64,000 nt of DNA from NCBI GenBank assembly GCA_965277075.1, contig OZ255707.1, positions 3,720,001-3,784,000 of the forward strand, written 5' to 3'. How positions within the stretch are numbered: position 1 is the first letter of the stretch; each line of letters begins with the position of its first letter. The notes below the pieces were generated by a model. The model made no database searches. It saw nothing but the letters and a program-made list of their open reading frames with translations, and had not been told where the DNA came from. The stretch comes from Lustribacter sp965277075 (GTDB lineage Bacteria; Vulcanimicrobiota; Vulcanimicrobiia; Vulcanimicrobiales; Vulcanimicrobiaceae). Below are positions 1-7,051 of the stretch, piece by piece. Position numbers and translations under genes: made by a program.

Positions 1-112
1 CTCAGGATGACAGCCGGAATAGCGTTCTGCTCGGGTCGTGCCGGCGAACGTGCACGTTCGGTCGCCCATCATACGGACATGTTCTCTGTCATGCTGAGCT
101 TGTCGACGCATG
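1..112. repeat. Imperfect inverted-repeat pair in the leader of ispD
   Basis: The first 12 bases (CTCAGGATGACA) are the reverse complement, with one mismatch, of bases 87-98 (TGTCATGCTGAG). The right copy continues with CTTGTCGACGCATG to base 112. The pattern resembles the dispersed TGTCATCCTGAGC-type intergenic repeats known from several bacterial phyla. No gene is seen in bases 1-119; the end of any upstream gene lies outside the window. Confidence 0.4.
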
Positions 113-119
113 CCGTCGC

Positions 120-1097
120 GTGCCGGGGAGTCGGCGCGTGATTTGGGGGGCGGTGATCGTGGCGGCCGGGCGCGGGACGCGGTTTGGGCGGCCGAAGCAA
201 CTCGCGGAATTGGGCGGCGAGCCGATGTTGGCCTGGTCGGTGGATATAATTGCGGCGATGCCGGAGATTTCCGATATCGTCATCGTCACCGAACCGGAGT
301 TGATCGAGCGAATCGAAGCGCTCGCGATGCCGCGCGTCCGCTCGGCGACGCTGTCGGTCGTGCGCGGCGGTGACGACCGTCAGGCAAGCGCTGCGAACGG
401 CATCGAGCAGTTGCCCGACCATTGCGCCGGAATCTTCGTGCACGACGGTGCGCGACCGCTCGTACGCGGCTTCGAAATACGCGCGGGGATGCGCGAAGTA
501 CGGCCGGGCGTTGCGTCGTTGCTCGCCTCGCCGGTGGTCGACACGATCAAGGTCGTCGACGATCGTGGGCAGGTTACGCGTACGCTCGAACGCACGTCGC
601 TGTGGGCGGCACAGACGCCGCAGTTTGCGACCGCACGCGAATATCGGCGCGCCCACGCCGACGCCGTGCGATACAGTTGGCCGCGCGCAACGGACGACGC
701 GGCGTTGTTGGAGCGCGCCGGGCTCGACGTCGTCGTTGTCGAGGCGAACGCGGAGAACATCAAGATCACGCATCCGGCCGATCTCGCGCGCGCCGAACAT
801 ATCTTGCGCGAACGCGTCCCGGTTCCGCGGGACGACGAAGATGTATTCCTTATCGAGTGCTTCGTGCCACCCGGCGCGGTCGATGCGGTGATGGCCGATT
901 TGGAAGCACGCGACGCGCGAATCGACGGCGTCGACCGCGAGCTGCCGACGGCGGTCGCAATCCGCGCGTATGCAAATGCGGAAGCGCTGCGCGGCTTCGG
1001 CCGCCGTCTGCACGCGCTCGCCGGTGAGGACGCGCTCTTCACGACGCATCTCTCGCACGTGGCGCCGCGTTCGACGCCGATCGAGCGCGCGCATTGA
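120..1097 (+). CDS. ispD: 2-C-methyl-D-erythritol 4-phosphate cytidylyltransferase with a C-terminal EF-G domain V-like extension
   Basis: The enzyme transfers CMP from CTP to 2-C-methyl-D-erythritol 4-phosphate, the third step of the MEP isoprenoid pathway in the cytosol. Residues about 10-230 carry the nucleotidyltransferase signature AAGRGTRFGRPKQ, then VHDGARPL, AQTPQ and NIKITHPADL. Normal IspD ends near residue 230. This protein continues about 90 residues, and the extension (from about residue 242: VFLIECFVPP, ADLEARDARIDGV, IRAY, GFGRRLHAL, FTTHLSHVAP) reads like EF-G domain V, with its I.G....VIRA, G(Y/F)...LRSLT and H(Y).P pattern. I know of no standard IspD with this tail. The start is GTG 120; GTG 138 is an alternative. 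It overlaps ispF by 4 bases. The IspD call is firm; the tail assignment is by eye. Confidence 0.93.
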   Translation: MPGSRRVIWGAVIVAAGRGTRFGRPKQLAELGGEPMLAWSVDIIAAMPEISDIVIVTEPELIERIEALAMPRVRSATLSVVRGGDDRQASAANGIEQLPDHCAGIFVHDGARPLVRGFEIRAGMREVRPGVASLLASPVVDTIKVVDDRGQVTRTLERTSLWAAQTPQFATAREYRRAHADAVRYSWPRATDDAALLERAGLDVVVVEANAENIKITHPADLARAEHILRERVPVPRDDEDVFLIECFVPPGAVDAVMADLEARDARIDGVDRELPTAVAIRAYANAEALRGFGRRLHALAGEDALFTTHLSHVAPRSTPIERAH

Positions 1098-1573
1098 TTC
1101 GTGCCGGCCACGGGTTCGATGCGCATCGGCTCGTCGAAGGGCGGCCGTTCGTCCTCGGCGGCGTCACGATTCCGTTCGAGCGAGGTCCGCTCGGTCACTC
1201 CGACGGTGACGCGCTCACGCACGCGATCTGCGACGCGTTACTCGGCGCGGCGGCGCTCGGCGATCTCGGTGCGCATTTCCCCGATACCGATCCGCAATGG
1301 AAGGGCGCAAATTCCCTCACGCTGCTCGCCGCCGTGCACGAACAGCTCGTGCGGCGCGGTTGGACGATCGGCAACATCGACGCGACCGTCGTCGTTCAGC
1401 TCCCGAGGCTCGCTCCGTATATCGCGCCGATGCGTGACGCGCTCGCCGAAACGCTGACGCTCGATATCGACACGATCAGCGTCAAGGCGAAGACGAGCGA
1501 AGGCATGGGCTACACGGGCGACGGCAGCGGAATCGCTGCGTATGCGGTCGCCCTCATTACGACGCTTCCATGA
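1094..1573 (+). CDS. ispF: 2-C-methyl-D-erythritol 2,4-cyclodiphosphate synthase
   Basis: It cyclises CDP-methylerythritol 2-phosphate to MEcPP with release of CMP, two steps after IspD. At 159 residues it has normal family length. The metal ligands are visible as GFDAHRL near the N-terminus (Asp9 and His11) and in GHSDGDALTHA. The conserved KTSEGMGYTGDG loop lies near the C-terminus. The start is TTG 1094, which overlaps the ispD stop as TTGA, indicating translational coupling. ispD and ispF are adjacent or fused in many bacteria. The gene overlaps the next one by 4 bases (ATGA). Confidence 0.97.
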   Translation: MIRAGHGFDAHRLVEGRPFVLGGVTIPFERGPLGHSDGDALTHAICDALLGAAALGDLGAHFPDTDPQWKGANSLTLLAAVHEQLVRRGWTIGNIDATVVVQLPRLAPYIAPMRDALAETLTLDIDTISVKAKTSEGMGYTGDGSGIAAYAVALITTLP

Positions 1574-2127
1574 CGCGCGACGAACTGGTCATCGCGATGC
1601 AACGTACGGGCCTGCTCGAGACACCCGTGCCGGCACCGGCCGAACGCTGGATCGACACGTTTCTCGAAGCCTTCGCGAGGCGCGTTCCGTCGCTCGAGGA
1701 GGCCCTGCGCGAAGTGGCTGCATTGCGCAACGAATCGGCGATCGTCCCGGCGCTCGAACTCGAGCGCTTGCGTAACCGGCAAGTCGTGTTCTTTCTCGAC
1801 GCCGTTTCGCAATACGTCGACGCGCAGCCCGAACTGCGCGGCTTGCCGCTCGAACACGACATTTCGGCGATCGGCGATGAATTCGGGATCGCAGCCGTCG
1901 ACGCGTCGGCGGCCGTCCGGATGGCGCTCACCGGCGAGCACGATGGGCCACCGCTCACGCTGCTTTTTCCGCTGCTCGGTCACGATCGCATACTGATCCG
2001 CATCGGCGCGATCAGTTCGCGGCTCTTGCACGGACGCGGACTCGAACCGATCGCGCTGGGCCCGGACGGCAAACCGTTCCGCACGATCGAGGCGAGGAAA
2101 CCGTCGGGGACCGACCCGGGTTCGTAA
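1570..2127 (+). CDS. Stand-alone protein resembling the anticodon-binding (C-terminal) half of glutamyl-tRNA synthetase
   Basis: The 185-residue protein has no Rossmann HIGH/KMSKS catalytic domain. Its second half (FGI..VDASAAVRMALTGEHDGPPL, then LLGHDRILIRI) matches the GluRS C-terminal pattern of e..G.k......iRvalTG...gP.l...i.lLG.e..l.Ri. The first half is helical and compatible with the rest of the anticodon-binding domain (LEEALREVAALRNE, FLDAVSQYVDA). It sits between ispF and cysE-cysS, exactly where gltX lies in Bacillus. It starts as ATGA on the ispF stop, is in frame throughout and shares its neighbours' codon use, so it looks maintained rather than decaying. Its function is unknown; it could be a relic or a free tRNA-binding domain. 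The family call is by motif recognition. Confidence 0.75.
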   Translation: MTRDELVIAMQRTGLLETPVPAPAERWIDTFLEAFARRVPSLEEALREVAALRNESAIVPALELERLRNRQVVFFLDAVSQYVDAQPELRGLPLEHDISAIGDEFGIAAVDASAAVRMALTGEHDGPPLTLLFPLLGHDRILIRIGAISSRLLHGRGLEPIALGPDGKPFRTIEARKPSGTDPGS

Positions 2128-2137
2128 GGGGCGACTC

Positions 2138-2815
2138 ATGCCTACCGCGCTCGAGACGTTTCTCGCCGACCTGCGGGCGCCGGTCGAGCGGGACCCCGCC
2201 GCCGACGGATGGCTCGACGTCGTCCTCTCCTATCCCGGCTTTCATGCCATCACCGCGCATCGCGCGATTCACGCATTGTGGCTGCGGCGGGTGCCGATCG
2301 TGCCGCGCTTTCTTGCCGAAATCGTCCATCGCATCACCGGCATCGACATTCACCCTGGCGCCACGCTCGGCCCGGGATTCTTCATCGATCACGGCACGGG
2401 TGTCGTGATCGGGGGGACGGCGATCGTCGGCCGCAACGTGACAATCTATCAGGGCGTGACGCTCGGCGGCACGTCACTGCAACGCAAAAAGCGGCACCCG
2501 ACGATCGGTGACAACGTCGTCGTCGGCTCCGGTGCGGCGGTGCTCGGCGACATCACGATCGGCGAAAATGTGAAGATCGGCGCCAACTCGGTCGTCGTGA
2601 AAGACGTCCCGCCGAACTCGACGGTCGTCGGTATTCCCGGGCGTGTCGTCTTGCAAGATGGGCGGCCCGTCGCACCGCCCTCGCCGCGACCTCAGGTCGA
2701 TCTGCCCGATCCCGAGGCGACCGAAATTGCCGAGTTGCGCGCGCGGCTTGCAGCGCTCGAAGCGCGCGTTGCCGAACTCGCGGGTCGCAACGTCATGGGC
2801 GCCGCCCAAACGTAA
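2138..2815 (+). CDS. cysE: Serine O-acetyltransferase
   Basis: It acetylates L-serine with acetyl-CoA to O-acetylserine, the carbon skeleton for cysteine synthesis. The protein has 225 residues, close to the short Bacillus-type CysE. Residues about 70-180 form the left-handed beta helix of hexapeptide repeats (IDIHPGATLGPGFFIDHGTG, VTIYQGVTLGGTS, TIGDNVVVGSGA, ITIGENVKIGANSVV). The active-site His lies in FIDHGTGVVIG. A charged C-terminal tail (ELRARLAALEARVAELAG) looks like a coiled coil. The ATG follows the previous stop by 10 bases. Pairing with cysS is classical and supplies cysteine for tRNA charging. Confidence 0.95.
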   Translation: MPTALETFLADLRAPVERDPAADGWLDVVLSYPGFHAITAHRAIHALWLRRVPIVPRFLAEIVHRITGIDIHPGATLGPGFFIDHGTGVVIGGTAIVGRNVTIYQGVTLGGTSLQRKKRHPTIGDNVVVGSGAAVLGDITIGENVKIGANSVVVKDVPPNSTVVGIPGRVVLQDGRPVAPPSPRPQVDLPDPEATEIAELRARLAALEARVAELAGRNVMGAAQT

Positions 2816-2837
2816 GCAGCGAGCAAAGCGAGCATTA

Positions 2838-4307
2838 GTGACACTCCGGCTGTATAACACGCTCTCGCGGACGGTCGAGCCGTTTGCGCCGAACGCCGCC
2901 GGCGACGTTCGCATGTACGTCTGCGGGCTGACGCCGTCGGCGGAAGCTCATCTCGGGCACGCGCGCTCGTTTTTGTTTTTCGACGTACTGCGACGCTATC
3001 TCGCGCATCCGCATAACGCGTACCACGTGACCTACGTGCAGAATGTCACCGATATCGACGACCGTTCGATCAACGCGGCGCAACGTGAAGGCTCGAATGT
3101 TGAAGACATCGTCGCGAAGTATTATCGCTCGTTCAAGGAATCGATGCGGACGCTGGGCGTGCGCGAGCCGGACCTCGAGCCGTACGCGACCCAGCACATC
3201 GACGCAATCGTCGACATGATCGCGGCGCTCGTCGCCAACGGATTTGCGTATGCGACGGAAGATGGCGTTTACTTTGCGGTGAAGTCGTTTCCGCGTTACG
3301 GCGAGCTCTCGCACCGTAACGTCGACGAATTGTTGGTCGGGGCGCGCATCGCGGAAAACGAACACAAACACGATCCGTTGGATTTCGCGCTGTGGAAAAT
3401 GGCGAAAGACGGTGAACCGGCGTGGCCGTCCCCCTGGGGGCTCGGCCGCCCGGGCTGGCACATCGAATGCAGCGCGATGTCGCACGAACTGCTCGGCGAA
3501 CCGTTCGACATCCACGGCGGTGGCTACGATTTGATTTTTCCGCACCATGAGAACGAGATCGCGCAGACCGAAGCGCTGCTGCCCCCGGGCACGCCGATGG
3601 CAAACGTCTGGATGCACGGCGGTTTGTTGAACTTCGACGGGAGGAAGATGTCGAAGTCGCTGGGGAATTTCGAGCCGCTCTCGTCGATCTTGCAGCGTCA
3701 CGATCCGCTGGCGATTCGCTTGTTGTTTTTGCAGACGGGTTATCGCAAGCCGATGAACTTCACCGAAGATGCGATCGCCGCGGCGACGCTCGGCCTCGAA
3801 CGGATTCGGAAGGCGTATGATGCGCTCGCGCCGATCGCCGTCGACGGTACCGGAAGCGATTCACGCATCGACGACCTGCGCGAGCGATTCTTCGCGTCGC
3901 TCGACGATGATATGAACACCGCAGGTGCCGTCGGCGTGCTCTTCGATGCCGCCGCACTCGTGGCGAAACTCGACGGCGCGGGCGCAGCGGCGGCACGGGC
4001 GTTTTTGCACGAGGCGTTCGACGTGCTCGGCATCGCGAACGCGCTCGACCGCGAGCGTCCGACGGTGCTCGAGTCGTCCGTCGACCCGGCGATCGCGGAG
4101 CGTTTGCGCTCGGAGCTCGGTGACGTCATCACGATCAACGGCGAAGGTCCCGAAGGGGCGATCGCGCTGGCGATCGACGCGCGAAACGCGGCGCGCAAAG
4201 CGCGTGATTTCGTGTTGGCGGACCGCGTGCGTAAAGCGCTTGCGGCCGCCGGTATCGTGCTCACCGACGGCAAGGACGGCACGACATGGACCGTCGCCGA
4301 CGGATAG
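2838..4307 (+). CDS. cysS: Cysteinyl-tRNA synthetase
   Basis: This class I aminoacyl-tRNA synthetase has 489 residues, normal length. The N-terminal catalytic core contains CGLTPSAEAHLGHAR (HIGH box plus a zinc-ligand Cys), WHIECSAM (second zinc Cys), PHHENEIAQ (zinc His and Glu) and KMSKSLGN. The helical C-terminal part includes the DALR-type domain. The open frame extends upstream into cysE, but homology begins at TLRLYNTLSR, so GTG 2838 (22 bases after the cysE stop) is the likely start. The 3' end overlaps rlmB by 22 bases. Confidence 0.96.
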   Translation: MTLRLYNTLSRTVEPFAPNAAGDVRMYVCGLTPSAEAHLGHARSFLFFDVLRRYLAHPHNAYHVTYVQNVTDIDDRSINAAQREGSNVEDIVAKYYRSFKESMRTLGVREPDLEPYATQHIDAIVDMIAALVANGFAYATEDGVYFAVKSFPRYGELSHRNVDELLVGARIAENEHKHDPLDFALWKMAKDGEPAWPSPWGLGRPGWHIECSAMSHELLGEPFDIHGGGYDLIFPHHENEIAQTEALLPPGTPMANVWMHGGLLNFDGRKMSKSLGNFEPLSSILQRHDPLAIRLLFLQTGYRKPMNFTEDAIAAATLGLERIRKAYDALAPIAVDGTGSDSRIDDLRERFFASLDDDMNTAGAVGVLFDAAALVAKLDGAGAAAARAFLHEAFDVLGIANALDRERPTVLESSVDPAIAERLRSELGDVITINGEGPEGAIALAIDARNAARKARDFVLADRVRKALAAAGIVLTDGKDGTTWTVADG

Positions 4308-5077
4308 CGCCGCAACGCGGCGAGCGCGCCACACGTAGCGATCTCGAAGACGTCATCTACGGTATCCACGCCGTCAACGAAGCGTTGGTCGCCGGCGAGC
4401 CGTTGCGCCGCATCCACGTCGGCGACGAGCGCAAGAACGATCCCGCATTACGGAATTTGCTCGAGCGAGCGCGCACGGCAGACGTACCGATTCGCTTCGA
4501 GAGTCGTGTATTTTTCGCGAACTTTCCGTATAAAGCGCACCAAAGCGTCGTAGCGTACGGCGCGCCGTTCGATTATGTCTCGCTCGATGAGGCGATCCAC
4601 GCGCCGCGCATCGACCGGGCGCTCTTCGTCGTGCTCGACCACGTGACCGATCCGCATAACGTCGGCGCGATCATTCGGACCACGGAAGCCGCCGGCGGAA
4701 CGGCCCTTGTCCTGCCGGAGCGCCGTGCGGCCGGGGTCAACGCAACGGTGCGCAAATCCGCCGCCGGAGCGGCGGCCCACCTACCGATCGCTCGCGTCGC
4801 AAACATTGCACAATCGATTCGCGCGCTTAAAAAAGCCGGCATCTGGGTGTTCGGCGCGGCGATCGGTGACGGCGCGGTACTGTATGCGAGCATGGACTTT
4901 GCGCGCGACATCGCCCTGGTTATCGGGGCAGAAGGCGAGGGCATTTCTGCGCTGGTACGGCGTGAGTGTGACGAACTCGTCTCGATCCCGATGCCCGGCC
5001 GGACGCAATCGCTCAACGCGTCGGTCGCCGCTGGGATTTTGCTCTATGAAGCCGTCCGGCAACGCAAGAATGCGTGA
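4286..5077 (+). CDS. rlmB: 23S rRNA (guanosine-2'-O)-methyltransferase RlmB (TrmH/SpoU family)
   Basis: It is predicted to methylate the ribose of G2251 (E. coli numbering) in the 23S rRNA P-loop using SAM. The 263-residue protein has a short basic N-terminus, the L30-like substrate-binding domain (about residues 20-95) and a SPOUT domain. The SPOUT motifs are DHVTDPHNVGAIIRTTEA, LVIGAEGEGIS and IPMPGRTQSLNASVAAGI. The start lies inside cysS, as in the Bacillus neighbourhood. In Bacillus mrnC lies between cysS and rlmB; here it is absent. Confidence 0.94.
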   Translation: MDRRRRIAPQRGERATRSDLEDVIYGIHAVNEALVAGEPLRRIHVGDERKNDPALRNLLERARTADVPIRFESRVFFANFPYKAHQSVVAYGAPFDYVSLDEAIHAPRIDRALFVVLDHVTDPHNVGAIIRTTEAAGGTALVLPERRAAGVNATVRKSAAGAAAHLPIARVANIAQSIRALKKAGIWVFGAAIGDGAVLYASMDFARDIALVIGAEGEGISALVRRECDELVSIPMPGRTQSLNASVAAGILLYEAVRQRKNA

Positions 5078-5120
5078 CTTCGCGAACGTACGTTCGGAAT
5101 CAAAAAGCGCTTGGCGGTTC

Positions 5121-5149
5121 TTGACCTTATAGCAGGACCCTCCTATACT
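5121..5149 (+). promoter_or_regulatory. Sigma-70/sigma-A type promoter of the sigma-factor gene
   Basis: TTGACC (5121-5126), a 17-base spacer and TATACT (5144-5149) lie about 75 bases upstream of the sigH-like ATG. This gives the sigma gene its own promoter in addition to read-through from rlmB, which ends at 5077. Confidence 0.7.
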
Positions 5150-5224
5150 TATTCGGATGCGCGTGGCCAGATGGGCTACGGCCCGCGTTTTCTCGCGCAT
5201 CCAGTTCAGGCAAGGTAGGGTTTG

Positions 5225-5872
5225 ATGGCGCTTACGCAACCTGCGCCGGCGACGCTCGACTACAGTGAGCGTCCCGACGAGGATCTCGTCGCTGCTGCGA
5301 AAGCCGGCGAAAGTCTCGCGATGGAGTTCTTGTTAAACAAGTACAAGAATTTCGTTCGTATCAAAGCGAAGAGCTATTTTTTGATCGGCGCCGATCGCGA
5401 GGATATCATCCAAGAAGGGATGATCGGCTTGTACAAGGCTGTCCGCGACTTCAAGGCGGATAAGCTCTCAAGCTTCCGCGCGTTCGCGGAATTGTGCATC
5501 ACCCGCCAGATCATCACGGCGATCAAGACGGCGACGCGCCAGAAGCACATCCCGCTCAACCAGTACATTTCGCTCAACAAGCCGATTTACGATGAGGACA
5601 GCGAGCGGACGTTGCTCGATGTCATGCCGTCCAACAAGACCTCCGATCCCGAAGACCTCGTGATCAATCAAGAGGTCTCCGAAGACATCAAGGCGCGCAT
5701 CCAAGAGAATCTCTCGGACCTCGAATCGCAGGTTCTGCTCTCGTATCTCGAAGGCAAGAGCTATCAGGAAATGGCGCGCGATCTCAATCGCCACGTGAAG
5801 TCGATCGACAACGCGCTGCAACGCGTCAAGCGGAAGATCGAGAAAAATCTCGCCGAGATCGAATTGCCTTGA
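5225..5872 (+). CDS. RNA polymerase sigma factor of the SigH/Spo0H type
   Basis: This is a 215-residue alternative sigma-70-family factor. Region 2 contains EDIIQEGMIGLYKAVRDF and the -10-recognition helix around FRAFAELCITRQIITAI. A linker with KTSDPEDL follows, then region 4 (LSDLESQVLLSYLEGKSYQEMA, HVKSIDNALQRVKRKI). In Bacillus sigH ends the same gene order. Here a sporulation role cannot be assumed; stress or stationary-phase control is more plausible. TTG 5222 is in frame directly before ATG 5225, but the purine-rich AGGTAGGG at about 5213-5220 fits ATG 5225. Its own promoter lies upstream. Confidence 0.92.
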   Translation: MALTQPAPATLDYSERPDEDLVAAAKAGESLAMEFLLNKYKNFVRIKAKSYFLIGADREDIIQEGMIGLYKAVRDFKADKLSSFRAFAELCITRQIITAIKTATRQKHIPLNQYISLNKPIYDEDSERTLLDVMPSNKTSDPEDLVINQEVSEDIKARIQENLSDLESQVLLSYLEGKSYQEMARDLNRHVKSIDNALQRVKRKIEKNLAEIELP

Positions 5873-5940
5873 AGGGGCAAAGGGGCGCGTAGCTGATCCG
5901 GCGGGCCGCAGCCCTCGGGAGATTGAGTCCGATGAACGAC

Positions 5941-5962
5941 GAGGCCTCTGCGAGGAGGCCTC
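5941..5962 (+). terminator. GC-rich hairpin after the sigma-factor gene
   Basis: GAGGCCTC (5941-5948) and GAGGCCTC (5955-5962) are mutually complementary with a 6-base loop. There is no T run, so this is at best a weak or Rho-assisted terminator. Confidence 0.35.
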
Positions 5963-5974
5963 ATTCGCGAACTG

Positions 5975-6057
5975 GTGCCCTGTCTCGCAAATGTCGATGC
6001 GGTCGCTCTGCGCTTTTCGCTCTCGCTTTGTGTATCGTCACTTGCGACACAGGGCAC
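5975..6057. repeat. 19-bp inverted repeat between convergent genes
   Basis: Bases 5975-5993 (GTGCCCTGTCTCGCAAATG) and 6039-6057 (CACTTGCGACACAGGGCAC) are reverse complements at 17 of 19 positions, separated by 45 bases. It lies between the sigma-factor gene and the leftward binding-protein gene, whose stop codon begins at 6059. It could be a bidirectional terminator or a small MITE-like element. Confidence 0.5.
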
Positions 6058-7016
6058 TACCGGCCGGTCAGCGCGAGCGGATCGATCAGCTCTGCCGCCG
6101 GAAATGATTTCTTGAGATCGCCGTATTTTACCGATGCCTCGATCACCGGTTGGATCAGGGCAACGTTGAGCGTCGTTCCGTTGCGTACGCGCGTCATGTG
6201 CGCGATCTCGGCCGCGGGAACGCTCGTGAAGTCCGCGAGCAGCTCGACCGTCTCGGCATGGTGCGCGTTGGTGTAGTTCGCGGCGTCGGCCACGACGCGC
6301 ACGAACGTCTTGACCACATCCGGATGACGCCGGCTGAAATCGGCGGTCGTGAACCAGGCCGAAAGGACGAACGTCGGCGCGATCGCCGTCAAGGTCGGCG
6401 TGAGATGCAACCCGCCGCCCGCGAGCGCGCGAGCGAGCGGCGGATACACCATTTCACCACCATCGATGCGGTGTTGCTCGATCGCCGCGGGAACGGCGGA
6501 AATTGGAACCTCGACGTGCCGGACCGTCGTCGAATCGCCGCCGTTCTTGTCCATCCACGCCTTGATGCCAAGCGTACCGATGTCGTTTTCCGTGCCGGTC
6601 CCGATCAGCTTCCCGTTGAGGTCGCGCCCGTCGTGCAAGGGAATCGCCGTGACAATGCCGCCGTACGGCGCCGTCGATTCGTAGATGGCCGCGGCTGCGA
6701 TCAAGACGAACGGCAGACCGTGCGCGTGCGCGTCGAAGAGCGGCGTCGTGCTGGATTTCCCGATGTCGTAGGCTCCCGATGCGACGGCGGCGGCGATGGC
6801 CGCGCCGTTCTGGGCCTTTTCGATCGTCACGTCCAAACCGGCGCGTTCGAACATGCCGCTCTGCTTCGCATAGACGACCGAAATCATGTCGTCGTTCGGC
6901 GTCACGCCGAGATGCACGGGAACCAAGGCGCGCTGCTGCGCGGCCGCCGGGCTGACGAGAACGCTCGTCCCGACGAGTGCGAGCGCGAAAACGCGAGCGA
7001 CGAATTGCACGAGCAT
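6057..7016 (-). CDS. NitT/TauT-family (SsuA/THI5-like) periplasmic substrate-binding protein
   Basis: This 319-residue protein has a Sec signal peptide (cleavage near ...VSPAAAQQ) and the two-lobed type II periplasmic-binding fold of the SsuA/NMT1 type. Recognisable elements are YAKQSGMFERAGLDV, ASGAYDIGKSST, AYGGIV-like strand segments, DLNGKLIGTG and a C-terminal VIEASVKYGDLKKSFPAAEL. Homologues bind nitrate, sulfonates, taurine or aromatic acids for ABC import, so the ligand cannot be read from sequence. A strong ribosome-binding site (GGAGGA, reverse strand) precedes ATG 7016. It is the last gene of a leftward operon with a TPP enzyme and an LLM monooxygenase. No ABC permease or ATPase lies nearby. 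Three paralogues occur in this window. Confidence 0.88.
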   Translation of the reverse strand: MLVQFVARVFALALVGTSVLVSPAAAQQRALVPVHLGVTPNDDMISVVYAKQSGMFERAGLDVTIEKAQNGAAIAAAVASGAYDIGKSSTTPLFDAHAHGLPFVLIAAAAIYESTAPYGGIVTAIPLHDGRDLNGKLIGTGTENDIGTLGIKAWMDKNGGDSTTVRHVEVPISAVPAAIEQHRIDGGEMVYPPLARALAGGGLHLTPTLTAIAPTFVLSAWFTTADFSRRHPDVVKTFVRVVADAANYTNAHHAETVELLADFTSVPAAEIAHMTRVRNGTTLNVALIQPVIEASVKYGDLKKSFPAAELIDPLALTGR

Positions 7017-7051
7017 ACAGTTCCTCCGAGTGGGCGGACGCGGGTGAGAGG

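Noticed and set aside
69..1094. Long arginine-rich open frame antisense to ispD
   Set aside because: High GC keeps the opposite strand open; composition is extremely Arg-rich with no recognisable motif, and ispD on the plus strand has full homology.
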